Positions 1-7,584 of a stretch of DNA of 64,000 nucleotides are shown piece by piece. A program made the translations under genes and the position numbers. Where the stretch lies: NCBI GenBank assembly GCA_965263165.1, contig OZ253584.1, forward strand, positions 1,240,001 to 1,304,000, read 5' to 3'. The notes beneath the pieces were generated by a model. That model saw only the letters and a list, made by a program, of their open reading frames with translations, made no database searches and was not told where the DNA came from. Within the stretch, counting starts at the first letter, position 1. Each line of letters begins with the position of its first letter. The DNA comes from SAR202-VII-2 sp965263165. GTDB taxonomy: Bacteria > Chloroflexota > Dehalococcoidia > Lucifugimonadales > SAR202-VII-2.

Positions 1-186
1 CCCGCCGCGAAGGGCGGCCCCGTCCGTTTTCTGATCCCTGACGTGTCGGCGTGCGGCACTGACGAAGTGGACCAGTGCGCCAGCGTCAAGCATCTCCAGC
101 GGATTACCGTCACGGCTGAGAGGGGGCAAGACTCCCGCCCCACGAGCCGCGTGCAGCATGTGGAGCTGCACACCAAGGAGAGGTAG
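1..186 (+). CDS. C-terminal end of an unidentified protein (partial)
   Basis: Frame 1 is open from the first base to a TAG at 184-186 and encodes about 61 residues ending in VELHTKER. The start lies outside the window. The residue mix looks like real protein, with two Cys residues near positions 18 and 26, but I recognise no family. The next 130 bases hold nothing obvious before the amidotransferase gene. Confidence 0.5.
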   Translation, partial: PAAKGGPVRFLIPDVSACGTDEVDQCASVKHLQRITVTAERGQDSRPTSRVQHVELHTKER

Positions 187-320
187 CGCCGCCCGCTCAC
201 TGGATAGCGGAGGCGCCCGCGCCTTCGCGTGAGCCGAGGGATCGCCGCAGGGCGGCGCGTAGGTAGCTACCATTGGGCGCCGCCTGCAGGGGCGGAAGTC
301 TGGCGCAGAGGACGGAACCC

Positions 321-1019
321 ATGAAACGAGTGTGGGTGTTGCAACACGCCCAGGTGGAAACGCTGGGCATCATCGCCGAGGCCCTCGACTCCGTCGGGGC
401 GGTACCGGAGTATGTTCCAACCTTCGACGGTGCCCCTGTCCCGCTAGACATGAGCGAGGCGGCGGGCGTCATCGCCATGGGCGGCCCGATGGGCGTCTAT
501 GAGCAGGAGACCTACCCGTTCCTCACCGGCGAGATGCGTCTCTTGCGGCAGGCCGTGGAGGCGGGCAAGCCAGCGTTGGGCGTCTGCCTGGGGGGCCAAC
601 TCCTCGCTGGGGCGCTCGGGGCGCCGGTGAGCAGGGGGCGGACGGAAATTGGGTGGTTTCCCGTCACGTTGACAGGCGACGCCGGTGCCGACCCTCTCTG
701 GCGGGACGCGCCATCGCCTTTCACCAGCCTTCTGTGGCACGGCGATGTCTTTGCGCTGCCGGAGGGCGCGGTGTCCCTGGCGGCGACGGAGTTGGTGGCG
801 CCTCAGGCGTTTCGCTACGGCTCCAGCGCCTACGGCTTCCTCTTCCATATGGAATACACGGAGGACATGATCCGAGGCATGGTGGAGTCCTTCCCGGAGG
901 AGCTGGAGTTGGCCGGCGTCAGCGGAGAGACGCTCCTGACTGACATTGGTCTCCATCTGGAGAAGCTGAACGCGTTGGGTGGAACCGTGTTCAGGCGGTG
1001 GGCGCGTCTGCTGGCCTAG
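321..1019 (+). CDS. Class I glutamine amidotransferase (GMP synthase-like domain)
   Basis: A 232-residue cytoplasmic protein made of one class I glutamine amidotransferase domain. The nucleophile elbow GVCLGGQ puts the catalytic Cys at about residue 89. The triad is completed by His176 and Glu178 in FHMEYTED. The GGPMGVYEQ loop near residue 54 is typical of stand-alone GuaA-like amidotransferases. Family members release ammonia from glutamine or hydrolyse gamma-glutamyl bonds, but the acceptor here is unknown because no synthetase domain is attached. The frame is open upstream to an ATG at 273. I chose 321 because the fold begins at MKRVWVLQH, with AGAGG a few bases upstream. An amidohydrolase follows on the same strand. 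Confidence 0.8.
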   Translation: MKRVWVLQHAQVETLGIIAEALDSVGAVPEYVPTFDGAPVPLDMSEAAGVIAMGGPMGVYEQETYPFLTGEMRLLRQAVEAGKPALGVCLGGQLLAGALGAPVSRGRTEIGWFPVTLTGDAGADPLWRDAPSPFTSLLWHGDVFALPEGAVSLAATELVAPQAFRYGSSAYGFLFHMEYTEDMIRGMVESFPEELELAGVSGETLLTDIGLHLEKLNALGGTVFRRWARLLA

Positions 1020-1160
1020 GCCAGCCACCCCCTCCACTGAGAAGACGACTCTCGCTGGCGGGCTGACGCAGGGCGGCTGGGGAACCGAAAGCCCTTCACC
1101 CAACCTTGTTCGTCTGAGGGCATGGGACTATACTCCGGCCACCGCTGGGGAGGTGGAATG

Positions 1161-2246
1161 ATGCCCACGATTGACGCCGATGCCCACGTCGTAGAGAACG
1201 AACACACCTGGGACTACATGGACCCCTCGGACGGCCATCTCCGGCCCTACGTGGTCGCGCCCGAAACGCCCGGGCGCGGCAGCGGGAGATTCTGGCTCAT
1301 CGACGGCAAGGTGCGCGGACTGCGCCAGGTGATCAACGACGACAAGATGGCCGAACTCAAGAAGAACACGGGAAGGAACGTGGAAACGTCGAGGGCCACC
1401 CGGCAGATGGAAAACGTAGCGGCCCGCATCCAGCACATGGACGAGTTGGGCATTGACATCCAGGTGCTGCAGCCGACCATATTTCTGGAACAGGTGGCCG
1501 ACCGCGTGGAGGTTGAAGTGGCCCTGTGCAGGGCCTACAACCGCTGGCTCGCCGACATCTGGTCGCAGGGGAAGGGCCGCCTGCGCTGGGTGGCCGTGGT
1601 TCCCCTGCTGGCGATGGACGAGGCGCTGAGGGAGCTGCGGACGGCAGTCGGGAACGGGGCCTGCGGAGTGCTGATGCGGAGCCTGGAGGCCGAGAAGACG
1701 CTGCTGGATCCCTACTTCTTCCCGCTCTATGAAGAGGTCAGCCGGCTCGATATACCGGTAGTGGTGCACGTGGGCAACAACTCCGCAAGCATGGTTGACT
1801 TCTATCGCCGGGACCTGGGGCTGTCCAGATCGGGGTTCGTGGTCTTTCGCCTTCAGACCGTGGGGGCCTTCCATTCGCTGATCATCAGCGAGTTGCCAAA
1901 GCAGTTTCCCCGCCTGCGCTTCGCCTTCCTGGAGGCAGGGGCGCAATGGATGCCGTTTGCCATCCACGACCTGCGTAGACGTATGCTCGGGCGGCTGGGA
2001 ACGCAGTTGAGCAATGACATCGTCAAGGAGAGCCGGATCTGGGTCGCCTGCGAAACCAACGACGACCTGCCCTACGTGCTCAAGTACTCCGGGGAGGACA
2101 CGCTCGTCATCGGCACCGATTACGGCCACGCCGACCAGTCCACGGAGATCGAGGCGCTGCGGACTCTCAGGGAGCAGGAGGCAATTCCCCCTGCCGTCAT
2201 CGACAAGATCCTCGACGACAACCCGAGGGCCCTGTACAACCTCTAA
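1161..2246 (+). CDS. Amidohydrolase-2 family metal-dependent hydrolase
   Basis: A TIM-barrel hydrolase of about 361 residues. Metal-ligand signatures are the N-terminal IDADAHVVE (D-x-H), VVHVGNNSA in the middle and GTDYGHADQST near the C terminus. This pattern fits the ACMSD/amidohydrolase-2 group, which hydrolyses or decarboxylates cyclic and aromatic acids. The substrate cannot be read from sequence. A strong GGGGAGGTGG lies at 1147-1156. It sits 7 bases before the ATG at 1161, which is preferred, and 4 before the adjacent ATG at 1158. A third in-frame ATG at 1122 is less likely. Two further members of the superfamily lie at 58-60 kb in this window, but this one is not a close copy of them. 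Confidence 0.8.
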   Translation: MPTIDADAHVVENEHTWDYMDPSDGHLRPYVVAPETPGRGSGRFWLIDGKVRGLRQVINDDKMAELKKNTGRNVETSRATRQMENVAARIQHMDELGIDIQVLQPTIFLEQVADRVEVEVALCRAYNRWLADIWSQGKGRLRWVAVVPLLAMDEALRELRTAVGNGACGVLMRSLEAEKTLLDPYFFPLYEEVSRLDIPVVVHVGNNSASMVDFYRRDLGLSRSGFVVFRLQTVGAFHSLIISELPKQFPRLRFAFLEAGAQWMPFAIHDLRRRMLGRLGTQLSNDIVKESRIWVACETNDDLPYVLKYSGEDTLVIGTDYGHADQSTEIEALRTLREQEAIPPAVIDKILDDNPRALYNL

Positions 2247-2365
2247 GCGGGCCGCGTGAGCTTCAGACGGGGCGCACAACCTGAGCGGAGGAAAGAGGCA
2301 GGGCAGCTAGGCATCCTCTGAACAAGCCGCCAGAGAAACGCCGCGCCCCAAGCGCAGCCCGTAAT

Positions 2366-3584
2366 CGAGACCTTTGCGTAATCCCCATTGATGCGCCGTT
2401 TGGTTGGAATGAGGGTTCTGGCGGGGATTGGGGGGCCTGATGGCGGCCTGCGGCCTGGCTCTCCTCCCCGGTCTCCCTGACTTCTCAGGGCTTCCCGGGC
2501 GCTTCCACCCCCTGCGGGCACACGCCGCCCCCGGCGGTCAGGCGGCATCCAGCAGAAGACGGTCAGCCCGCCGCAGGTTGTATGCCGCACACTTGAAGAA
2601 CAGCTCCGTGGCGTTCCGCGCTAGCCCCATGTACCGCACCCGCCGGTAGCCGTAGGTCCGCTTCAGCGTCCCAAACACCTTCTCCACCGCCGACCGCTGC
2701 TGTGCTATCAGTGCGTTCCGCCGCTGCTCCCACGGCGGCAGCACCGGATGATGCTTGTCCGCCCGCCGCATGATCCGGTCCTTGATGCCCAGGGACTTGA
2801 GCCAGGCACTCCGCTGCTTCGACCCGTAGGCCTTGTCCGCATACACCGCCGCCTCATCTCCCCTCACCAACGCCTCCGCCACTTCCGTATCGTTCACGTT
2901 GGCCGGCGTCAGCACCGCCTCCCGGATCAGCCCTGACCCTGCATCCACCCCCACGTGCGCCTTGTAGCCGAACTGCGACACCCCCCGCTGGCGCGTGAAC
3001 CGCGCATCGGGGTCGGTCTCGCTCGGCGCTCCCGGCCGCCTCCCTCGCAGCGAAGGACGCTTCGCCTGCGCCTCCACGATGGTCGCATCGAGGAGCGTCC
3101 CCTTCTTCACGAAGAGGTTGCGCTGCGCCAATTGCCGGTCCATCTCCTTGAACAGTCGCGGGGCCAAACCCCGCTCCGTCACTTCCCTGCGGAAGCGGCT
3201 GATCGTCGAGTGGTCGGGGACGGCGTCCTCCAGGCCAAGCCCCACGAACCGCTTGAACGAGACCCGGTCCCACAGCGCTTCCTCGATCGCTTCGTCGGAA
3301 GCGTCATACCACTGCTGGAGCACCATGACCTTGACCATCACCACCGGCGGATAGCTCGGACGGCCTGACGGGGCGGCATAGATGCCCTTGACCACGTTGG
3401 CCAACTCCTTCCAGTCCAGCATCGCCTCGAGCCGCTCCAACTTCCCGTTCCGTCCGACTCGGTCCGGGAGAAGCACCTCAATGAACGACTGTCCACGTAT
3501 CGTCCGGTGCATGGCTTCCCCTCCTTGGCGTTGGCTCTCCGTGCTGATTGTGCCTGACCAGAAAGAGGTTATGCAAAGGTCTCG
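2366..3584. mobile_element. IS5-family insertion sequence
   Basis: An element of about 1.22 kb bounded by inverted repeats that match at 15 of 16 positions: CGAGACCTTTGCGTAA at 2366-2381 and TTATGCAAAGGTCTCG at 3569-3584. TAAT flanks both ends (2362-2365, 3585-3588) and would be a 4-bp target duplication. An equally good reading is a 15-bp inverted repeat flanked by GTAATC at 2361-2366 and 3584-3589. The single transposase gene (2538-3512, minus) has all three catalytic residues, so the element looks intact. Only one copy lies in the window. Confidence 0.85.
2538..3512 (-). CDS. IS5-family DDE transposase
   Basis: A 324-residue transposase. The N-terminal DUF772-type region contains VPDHSTISRFRRE near residue 99. 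The catalytic residues are Asp142 (TLLDATIVEA), Asp226 (VYADKAYGS) and Glu277 (SAVEKVFGTLKRTYG), the last in the usual C-terminal helix signature. The frame is open to 3683, but ATG at 3512 has AAGGAGG just upstream and gives the expected family length, whereas the upstream extension is low-complexity. It catalyses cut-and-paste movement of the surrounding element. No truncation is visible. Confidence 0.9.
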   Translation of the reverse strand: MHRTIRGQSFIEVLLPDRVGRNGKLERLEAMLDWKELANVVKGIYAAPSGRPSYPPVVMVKVMVLQQWYDASDEAIEEALWDRVSFKRFVGLGLEDAVPDHSTISRFRREVTERGLAPRLFKEMDRQLAQRNLFVKKGTLLDATIVEAQAKRPSLRGRRPGAPSETDPDARFTRQRGVSQFGYKAHVGVDAGSGLIREAVLTPANVNDTEVAEALVRGDEAAVYADKAYGSKQRSAWLKSLGIKDRIMRRADKHHPVLPPWEQRRNALIAQQRSAVEKVFGTLKRTYGYRRVRYMGLARNATELFFKCAAYNLRRADRLLLDAA

Positions 3585-3635
3585 TAATCGGGGCAAGCCT
3601 CCCTCTTCCCACCCTCGTACTTGGAGGCGGCTCTG

Positions 3636-3670
3636 TCCCTGCCCCGTAGTCGGGGGCAGGTTAGGAAGGG
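3636..3670 (+). repeat. Dispersed hairpin repeat (family R2)
   Basis: TCCCTGCCC..GTAGTCG, then GGGCAGGTTAGGAAG. The 7-bp arms CCTGCCC and GGGCAGG can form a hairpin. Near-identical copies lie at 47856, 47958, 52272 and, inverted, 55126. This copy sits between the IS5 and IS1595 elements. Confidence 0.7.
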
Positions 3671-3761
3671 GAGCCTGTCTCACAAGAGAGCGCAGGGCTG
3701 GATGTGTGCGGGTCTGTGCAGGACTGGTGTGTGGGTTGGACAGGCGAGCAGGCTATCCGAG

Positions 3762-3785
3762 GGGAATTATATCGAATTTTAGCCA
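3762..3785 (+). repeat. Left terminal inverted repeat of the IS1595-family element
   Basis: Pairs with 5632-5655, 21 of 24 positions identical after reverse complementing. Mismatches are at element positions 12, 13 and 17. The flanking TATCCGAG at 3754-3761 is the target duplication. Confidence 0.9.
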
Positions 3786-3813
3786 GATTGCCCAGATGCG
3801 CCCGAAAAAACGC

Positions 3814-3842
3814 TTGACAACCATGGGCGCAGAGTGTAAAAT
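3814..3842 (+). promoter_or_regulatory. Sigma70-type promoter inside the IS1595-family element
   Basis: TTGACA at 3814-3819, a 17-base spacer and TAAAAT at 3837-3842. It lies about 50 bases inside the left end and 27 bases before the first passenger gene, so it probably transcribes the passenger genes and the transposase as one unit. Confidence 0.75.
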
Positions 3843-3868
3843 GATCCCATAAAGCACAGGGGGAACGC

Positions 3869-4114
3869 ATGAGTGCATATGGATACATGGAGACAGGGCA
3901 GGGCGAGCCGGAGAGCGCAGGGACTCGGGGCATGGTCCAGGTCAGCATCTCCACCCCTTGGGGTCAGAAGAACCGGAAGCATTTCGACCACGCAGTAGCG
4001 GTTATCCGGGGCCTGGGCGGGTACTGGACGGGGCGAGTGTGGGAGATGGGAGCAGAGGACGCTGAGGTGCTGAAACAGCGAGTCCGCAGCGCCGTAACGG
4101 TAACAGTCAGCTAG
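3869..4114 (+). CDS. Small passenger protein of the IS1595-family element, function unknown
   Basis: 81 residues, with an ATG preceded by AGGGGG 5 bases upstream. The first ~20 residues are polar. The core (VQVSISTPWGQ ... HFDHAVAVIRGLGG) looks like a small alpha/beta fold, followed by a short helix (AEDAEVLKQRVRSAV). No cysteines, membrane segments or recognised motif. It is the first gene after the promoter and 24 bases before the next passenger gene, so it is probably co-transcribed with the transposase. A role in element biology is only an inference from position. Confidence 0.65.
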   Translation: MSAYGYMETGQGEPESAGTRGMVQVSISTPWGQKNRKHFDHAVAVIRGLGGYWTGRVWEMGAEDAEVLKQRVRSAVTVTVS

Positions 4115-4138
4115 TCGCAAAAAAGGAGGAGGGAGACC

Positions 4139-4360
4139 ATGAGCAACTACTACGCAGCGATAGGGAGTGTACGGGGATGGTGTGGACACCGTCACCAGAC
4201 CGAGGCAACAGCTGAGCGGTGCGCCGACAAGGACCAGAGGGACGTGAAGCACGGACACGGCGGACACGCCTACAGCGATATGCGTGTCTACGAGGTCGAG
4301 GAAGGATACCACCCCAACGGTATCTACAATCGACAGCTGAGCGTCTCGCGCGATAGATAA
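4139..4360 (+). CDS. Second small passenger protein of the IS1595-family element
   Basis: 73 residues with a very strong AGGAGGAGGGAG just before the ATG. It is rich in His, Cys and Tyr: CGHRHQTEATAERC in the first half, then HGHGGHAY. The CxHxH...C spacing could bind a metal. No known family recognised. It lies between the first passenger gene and the transposase, with 26 bases before the transposase start. Confidence 0.65.
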   Translation: MSNYYAAIGSVRGWCGHRHQTEATAERCADKDQRDVKHGHGGHAYSDMRVYEVEEGYHPNGIYNRQLSVSRDR

Positions 4361-4386
4361 GCAGAGAGGGTAATCGGAGACAGCGA

Positions 4387-5352
4387 ATGACACAGACAGG
4401 GCCGGGCAAATCCTACCGTCAAGGCATCAACCTCTTGGAGATCGTCAAGCGTTTCGACTCCGAGGAAAAGGCCGAGGTGTGGTTCGTAGCGCAACGTTGG
4501 CCGCACGGCGTGGCTTGCCCGGACTGCGGCTCGGTCAATGTCGCTACGGTTGCCAGCCGCAAGCCCCAGCCCTTCCGTTGCCGCGATTGCCGCAAGTGCT
4601 TCTCGGTCAAGTCAGGGACCGTCCTGCATAGCAGCAACATCCCGCTCAACAAGTGGGCCATCGCCTTCTACCTCTACATGACAAACCTCAAGGGCGTCTC
4701 CAGCATGAAGTTGCACCGCGACCTGGGCATCACGCAGAAATCGGCATGGCACATGGCGCACCGCATCCGCGAGACTCTAGCGGCCACTGGCGGCAAGTTC
4801 GCCGGGCCGGTCGAAGTGGACGAAACGTACATCGGCGGCAAGGAAGCCAACAAGCACGAGTCGAAGAAGCTCCACGCAGGACGCGGGCCAGTCGGCAAGA
4901 CGGCTGTAGTCGGCATGAAGGACCGCGATACCGGCCAGATCGCCAGCCAGGTAGTAGAGTCCACGGACGCGCCTACGCTACAGGGATTCGTCCGCCGTCA
5001 CACCGAGCGCGATGCTACGGTCTACACCGACGATGCACAGGCTTACGTCGGCCTACCCAGGCCCCACGAAGCGGTCAAACACAGCGTCTCGGAGTATGTG
5101 CGAGGGATGGCCCACACGAACGGCATGGAGTCGCATTGGGCGGCTCTCAAGCGGGGCTACGACGGGGTATATCACCACATGTCGGCCAAGCACCTGCCTC
5201 GGTACGTCGTCGAATTCGAGGGCCGCCACAATCGGAGGCCCCTGGACACCGCCGACCAAATGGCAAACATGGTCAAGGGCGCGGACGGCAAGCAGCTCCG
5301 ATATTCCGACCTGATAGGCCCCAAGCCCACAATCCAGCCTGCGATGTTCTAG
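4387..5352 (+). CDS. IS1595-family transposase (ISXO2-like DDE)
   Basis: 321 residues. An N-terminal zinc ribbon uses Cys44, Cys47, Cys65 and Cys68 (CPDC ... CRDC). It is followed by the helical region around WHMAHRIRETL (121-131) and the ISXO2-type DDE domain. Catalytic residues read as Asp145 (VEVDETYIGGK), Asp215 or 216 (VYTDDAQAY) and Glu248 (HTNGMESHWAALKRGY). The C-terminal YHHMSAKHL and EFEGRHNRR signatures are also typical. GGAG lies 7 bases before the ATG. The stop codon overlaps the Shine-Dalgarno sequence of the downstream passenger gene, suggesting coupled translation. Appears intact. Confidence 0.93.
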   Translation: MTQTGPGKSYRQGINLLEIVKRFDSEEKAEVWFVAQRWPHGVACPDCGSVNVATVASRKPQPFRCRDCRKCFSVKSGTVLHSSNIPLNKWAIAFYLYMTNLKGVSSMKLHRDLGITQKSAWHMAHRIRETLAATGGKFAGPVEVDETYIGGKEANKHESKKLHAGRGPVGKTAVVGMKDRDTGQIASQVVESTDAPTLQGFVRRHTERDATVYTDDAQAYVGLPRPHEAVKHSVSEYVRGMAHTNGMESHWAALKRGYDGVYHHMSAKHLPRYVVEFEGRHNRRPLDTADQMANMVKGADGKQLRYSDLIGPKPTIQPAMF

Positions 5353-5363
5353 GAGGGCAACCA

Positions 5364-5615
5364 ATGCCACGCCGGAAGAAAGAGCGGGGGCGCCCGATGC
5401 GGACGGGCTACCCGCCGCGCATGGAAGGGACGGCAGAGGAACTTGCCCAGGCTATGCTATCCCTACCCGCCGACCATCAGTGGGAATATGAGAAGGGCAG
5501 CAATCCCAGCCGCATGATCTATCGGTGCGCGGACTGCAACCGCGAGGTCTACTACCCTGAGACGCTGTACCGAGACGGACGCTGCGAAAGCTGCCACGAG
5601 GCCGCCACCGCGTAG
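5364..5615 (+). CDS. Zinc-ribbon passenger protein downstream of the IS1595 transposase
   Basis: 83 residues. A basic N terminus (PRRKKERGRP) leads to a short helix (TAEELAQAMLSLP), then HQWEYE, then a four-cysteine zinc ribbon: Cys55, Cys58, Cys74, Cys77 (CADC ... CESC). The start at 5364 is set by AGGAGGG at 5351-5357, which overlaps the transposase stop codon. The gene ends 16 bases before the right inverted repeat, so it is clearly part of the element. It may bind DNA or assist transposition, but that is inference. Confidence 0.75.
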   Translation: MPRRKKERGRPMRTGYPPRMEGTAEELAQAMLSLPADHQWEYEKGSNPSRMIYRCADCNREVYYPETLYRDGRCESCHEAATA

Positions 5616-5631
5616 GTGGAATCAAACGAGT

Positions 5632-5655
5632 TGGCTAAGATTGTATATAATTCCC
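5632..5655 (-). repeat. Right terminal inverted repeat of the IS1595-family element
   Basis: Inverted partner of 3762-3785, followed directly by the second TATCCGAG target duplication at 5656-5663. Confidence 0.9.
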
Positions 5656-5669
5656 TATCCGAGGGTGAG

Positions 5670-6022
5670 GGCCATGCTTGAGAGGCCCGGCCCCAAGGGG
5701 TAAGGCCGAAGAAGGACCGCCTCCACGCCTTCTGCAGGGTGCGCAGGTTGAACGCCACCGCCAGCAGCGACCACTCGCTGCGGACGGCCTCGACCCCGCG
5801 CACCAGGAAGCGGCGCGCCCCCTGTTGCTCCTTTACGATGCCGAACACCGGCTCCACGAGCTGTTTGCGCAGGCGGTAGGCGGCCCGGGCCTCCGGCGTC
5901 TCCATCCAGCGGCGGTGGGACTGGAGCGCAGCATCGTGGAGCGACACCTCGATCCGGCGACCTTTCTTGATCGTCGTGCAGAGGCCGCAGGCGGCGCAGG
6001 CGCCGCACGGGGCTCGCGCTAC
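5670..6022 (-). pseudogene. IS1182-type transposase, C-terminal remnant
   Basis: The minus strand encodes a recognisable C terminus of an IS1182-like transposase: a cysteine cluster (CGACAACGLCT), then EARAAYRLRKQLVEPVFG, then RRFLVRGVEAVRSEWSLLAV and FNLRTLQKAW. The catalytic Glu is the one in VEPVFGIVKEQQG. The N-terminal two thirds is missing: similarity stops near 6022 and a different gene begins on the other strand at 6088. The downstream side is cut by the IS1595-family insertion at 5656-5663. No functional product is expected. Confidence 0.8.
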
Positions 6023-6087
6023 CCTTGACGTGAGGGAACCCCCGCTTGTGCTACGCTTACGTTGGTTCCTATCGCCGGAGACCCCCT

Positions 6088-7584
6088 TTGCGAACGCTCG
6101 CGCTCCTCGCCTTGATGCTCCTCGCGTTCGCCGCATGCCAGTCCGCGCCGCCCACCGGCACTTTCGCGGACCCCGGCGCGCCTCCCACGCCCACCCTTGC
6201 GGTCACCCCGCCGCCTACCCCAACCGCCCCGCTCGCGCCATCCCCGCTGCCTACCCCTGCCGATACCCCAACTCCTACACCGACGGCTACCGCTGTCCCA
6301 ACACCGACAGCGATGCCAACCGCTACCGCTACCCCAACGCCTACGCCTACGGCAACCGCCGCGCCCGCGCCAACCCCAACCCCCAGGCCCACGCCCATCC
6401 CTACGCCGACGCATAGACAACTCGCCACCGCCGCCCTCTCCCCCTACCTCTCCTGGTTCAGCTCGCCGTCGGGAGGGGAGTTTTGGCGCATGATGGAAGC
6501 GCTCACGAAGATTTGGGTGCTGGACCCCGAGATCGGCGTTGCTGCTGCGCAGATGCCCTTCTACGACGGCAGCATCACCTATAACGATTATCACGCCCTG
6601 GAGGCCCTCGTCACCATCGCCGAGGCCGACCCGGACCTGGCGCTGGCTCTCACCGGCTTCCCCTGGTTCGCCGACGGCATACCGGACGAGCGGAGCCCCG
6701 TAGCCACAGAGCGCCTGGCGATTGAGTTTCTGGCCAGGATAGCTCAGGCAAGACCTGGGCTGGCGGCGACGCTCCAAGCCAATGGCTGGTTCGCCGACAC
6801 TCCGACCGCACGCGAAGCACAGGTGCTCGCTTCCCTCGCTCGCTTTGCCGAGAAACACCCGAACTTGGCCGCCGAGACGGCGGGGGCCCCTTTGAAGATC
6901 GGAGGCGTCGTGGGATATGGATATGGGCGGAATGCGATTGAATTGCTGCATACATTGGCCGACTGGAATCCGGAGCTCGCGCGCCAGATGCTCGCCTACT
7001 TTTCGGAAGAGCCGTTCCGAAACCGCAACTTCTCCATGCTGCGCAAGGTGAGCGGTATGAGTTCGGGCAACTCGGACATAACGCGCTTGGAGCGCCTCGT
7101 CGCCCAACCCTGGTTCGCCGATGGATTGAATGCGGAGGAGCGAGCGCTCATCACCGTTCTACGCTTTGGCGGCCAGCAGGCTGACGACCTGATGACCTCC
7201 CCATTCTCGCGCTCGGCGGTCATATCGCTGCCCCTGGCCGGCGAGGTCAATCTCTGGGCGTTCCGGCCCGACCCCTTCCCTCCCGACACCGTGATCGGCG
7301 GCAACGTGCTGGAAATGATGGAAGAAGCCGTGCGCGGCGCCGAGCAGGTGACGGGAGTCCCGTTCCCCACGACCGACGTCATCCTGCTGATCGTTGACCC
7401 GGAAAGCCTTGGATTTGCCGGACATTTCAACGGAGACCACTTCGTAATCGGGCGGCACATGGAGGGCACCGTGTTCGTAGACCTTGTCTTCCATGAGATA
7501 GGCCATTACTACTTCAACTACTTCCACTTCGCGCAGACCTGGCTCGTCGAGGGGGGGGGGCTGAGCTCGTACACGCGTATGTGA
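6088..7584 (+). CDS. Lipoprotein zinc metalloprotease, N-terminal part (frameshifted)
   Basis: A TTG at 6088 with GGAGA 7 bases upstream gives a short signal peptide (RTLALLALMLLAFAAC) whose Cys is a likely lipidation site. An alternative TTG at 6046 adds 14 residues. Next come about 80 residues of Pro/Thr/Ala repeats, probably a wall-spanning linker, then a helical region with a recurring W/PWFADG motif. The C terminus has a gluzincin site, HEIGH (His469, Glu470, His473), with Glu488 in WLVEG as likely third zinc ligand. The frame breaks right after that ligand at a run of ten G (7551-7560) and stops at 7584. Read with 8 or 11 G, it continues as WLVEGGAELVHAYVKDR into the next entry. Confidence 0.75.
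   Translation: MRTLALLALMLLAFAACQSAPPTGTFADPGAPPTPTLAVTPPPTPTAPLAPSPLPTPADTPTPTPTATAVPTPTAMPTATATPTPTPTATAAPAPTPTPRPTPIPTPTHRQLATAALSPYLSWFSSPSGGEFWRMMEALTKIWVLDPEIGVAAAQMPFYDGSITYNDYHALEALVTIAEADPDLALALTGFPWFADGIPDERSPVATERLAIEFLARIAQARPGLAATLQANGWFADTPTAREAQVLASLARFAEKHPNLAAETAGAPLKIGGVVGYGYGRNAIELLHTLADWNPELARQMLAYFSEEPFRNRNFSMLRKVSGMSSGNSDITRLERLVAQPWFADGLNAEERALITVLRFGGQQADDLMTSPFSRSAVISLPLAGEVNLWAFRPDPFPPDTVIGGNVLEMMEEAVRGAEQVTGVPFPTTDVILLIVDPESLGFAGHFNGDHFVIGRHMEGTVFVDLVFHEIGHYYFNYFHFAQTWLVEGGGLSSYTRM
6185..6415 (+). repeat. Low-complexity Pro/Thr-Pro/Ala coding repeat
   Basis: Irregular tandem CCNACN/GCNACN codons encode PTPTPTAT-like residues in the lipoprotein metalloprotease linker. 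Prone to length change. Confidence 0.75.

Larger units (their letters stand above)
3762..5655. mobile_element. IS1595-family element with three passenger genes
   Basis: An element of 1894 bp defined directly by sequence. The 24-bp terminal inverted repeats at 3762-3785 and 5632-5655 (both begin GGGAATTATAT and end TTAGCCA) match at 21 of 24 positions. A perfect 8-bp direct repeat, TATCCGAG, flanks them at 3754-3761 and 5656-5663. Eight-base duplications are what is known for IS1595. Inside are a promoter just within the left end, two small genes, the IS1595 transposase and a fourth small zinc-ribbon gene, all on the plus strand with good ribosome binding sites. Ordinary IS1595 elements are about 0.7-1.1 kb, so roughly half of this one is passenger DNA. 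Confidence 0.92.

Noticed and set aside
444..1103. Long minus-strand frames opposite the amidotransferase and other large genes
   Set aside because: High GC gives long antisense frames; none has a family match, and the plus-strand genes have complete motifs.
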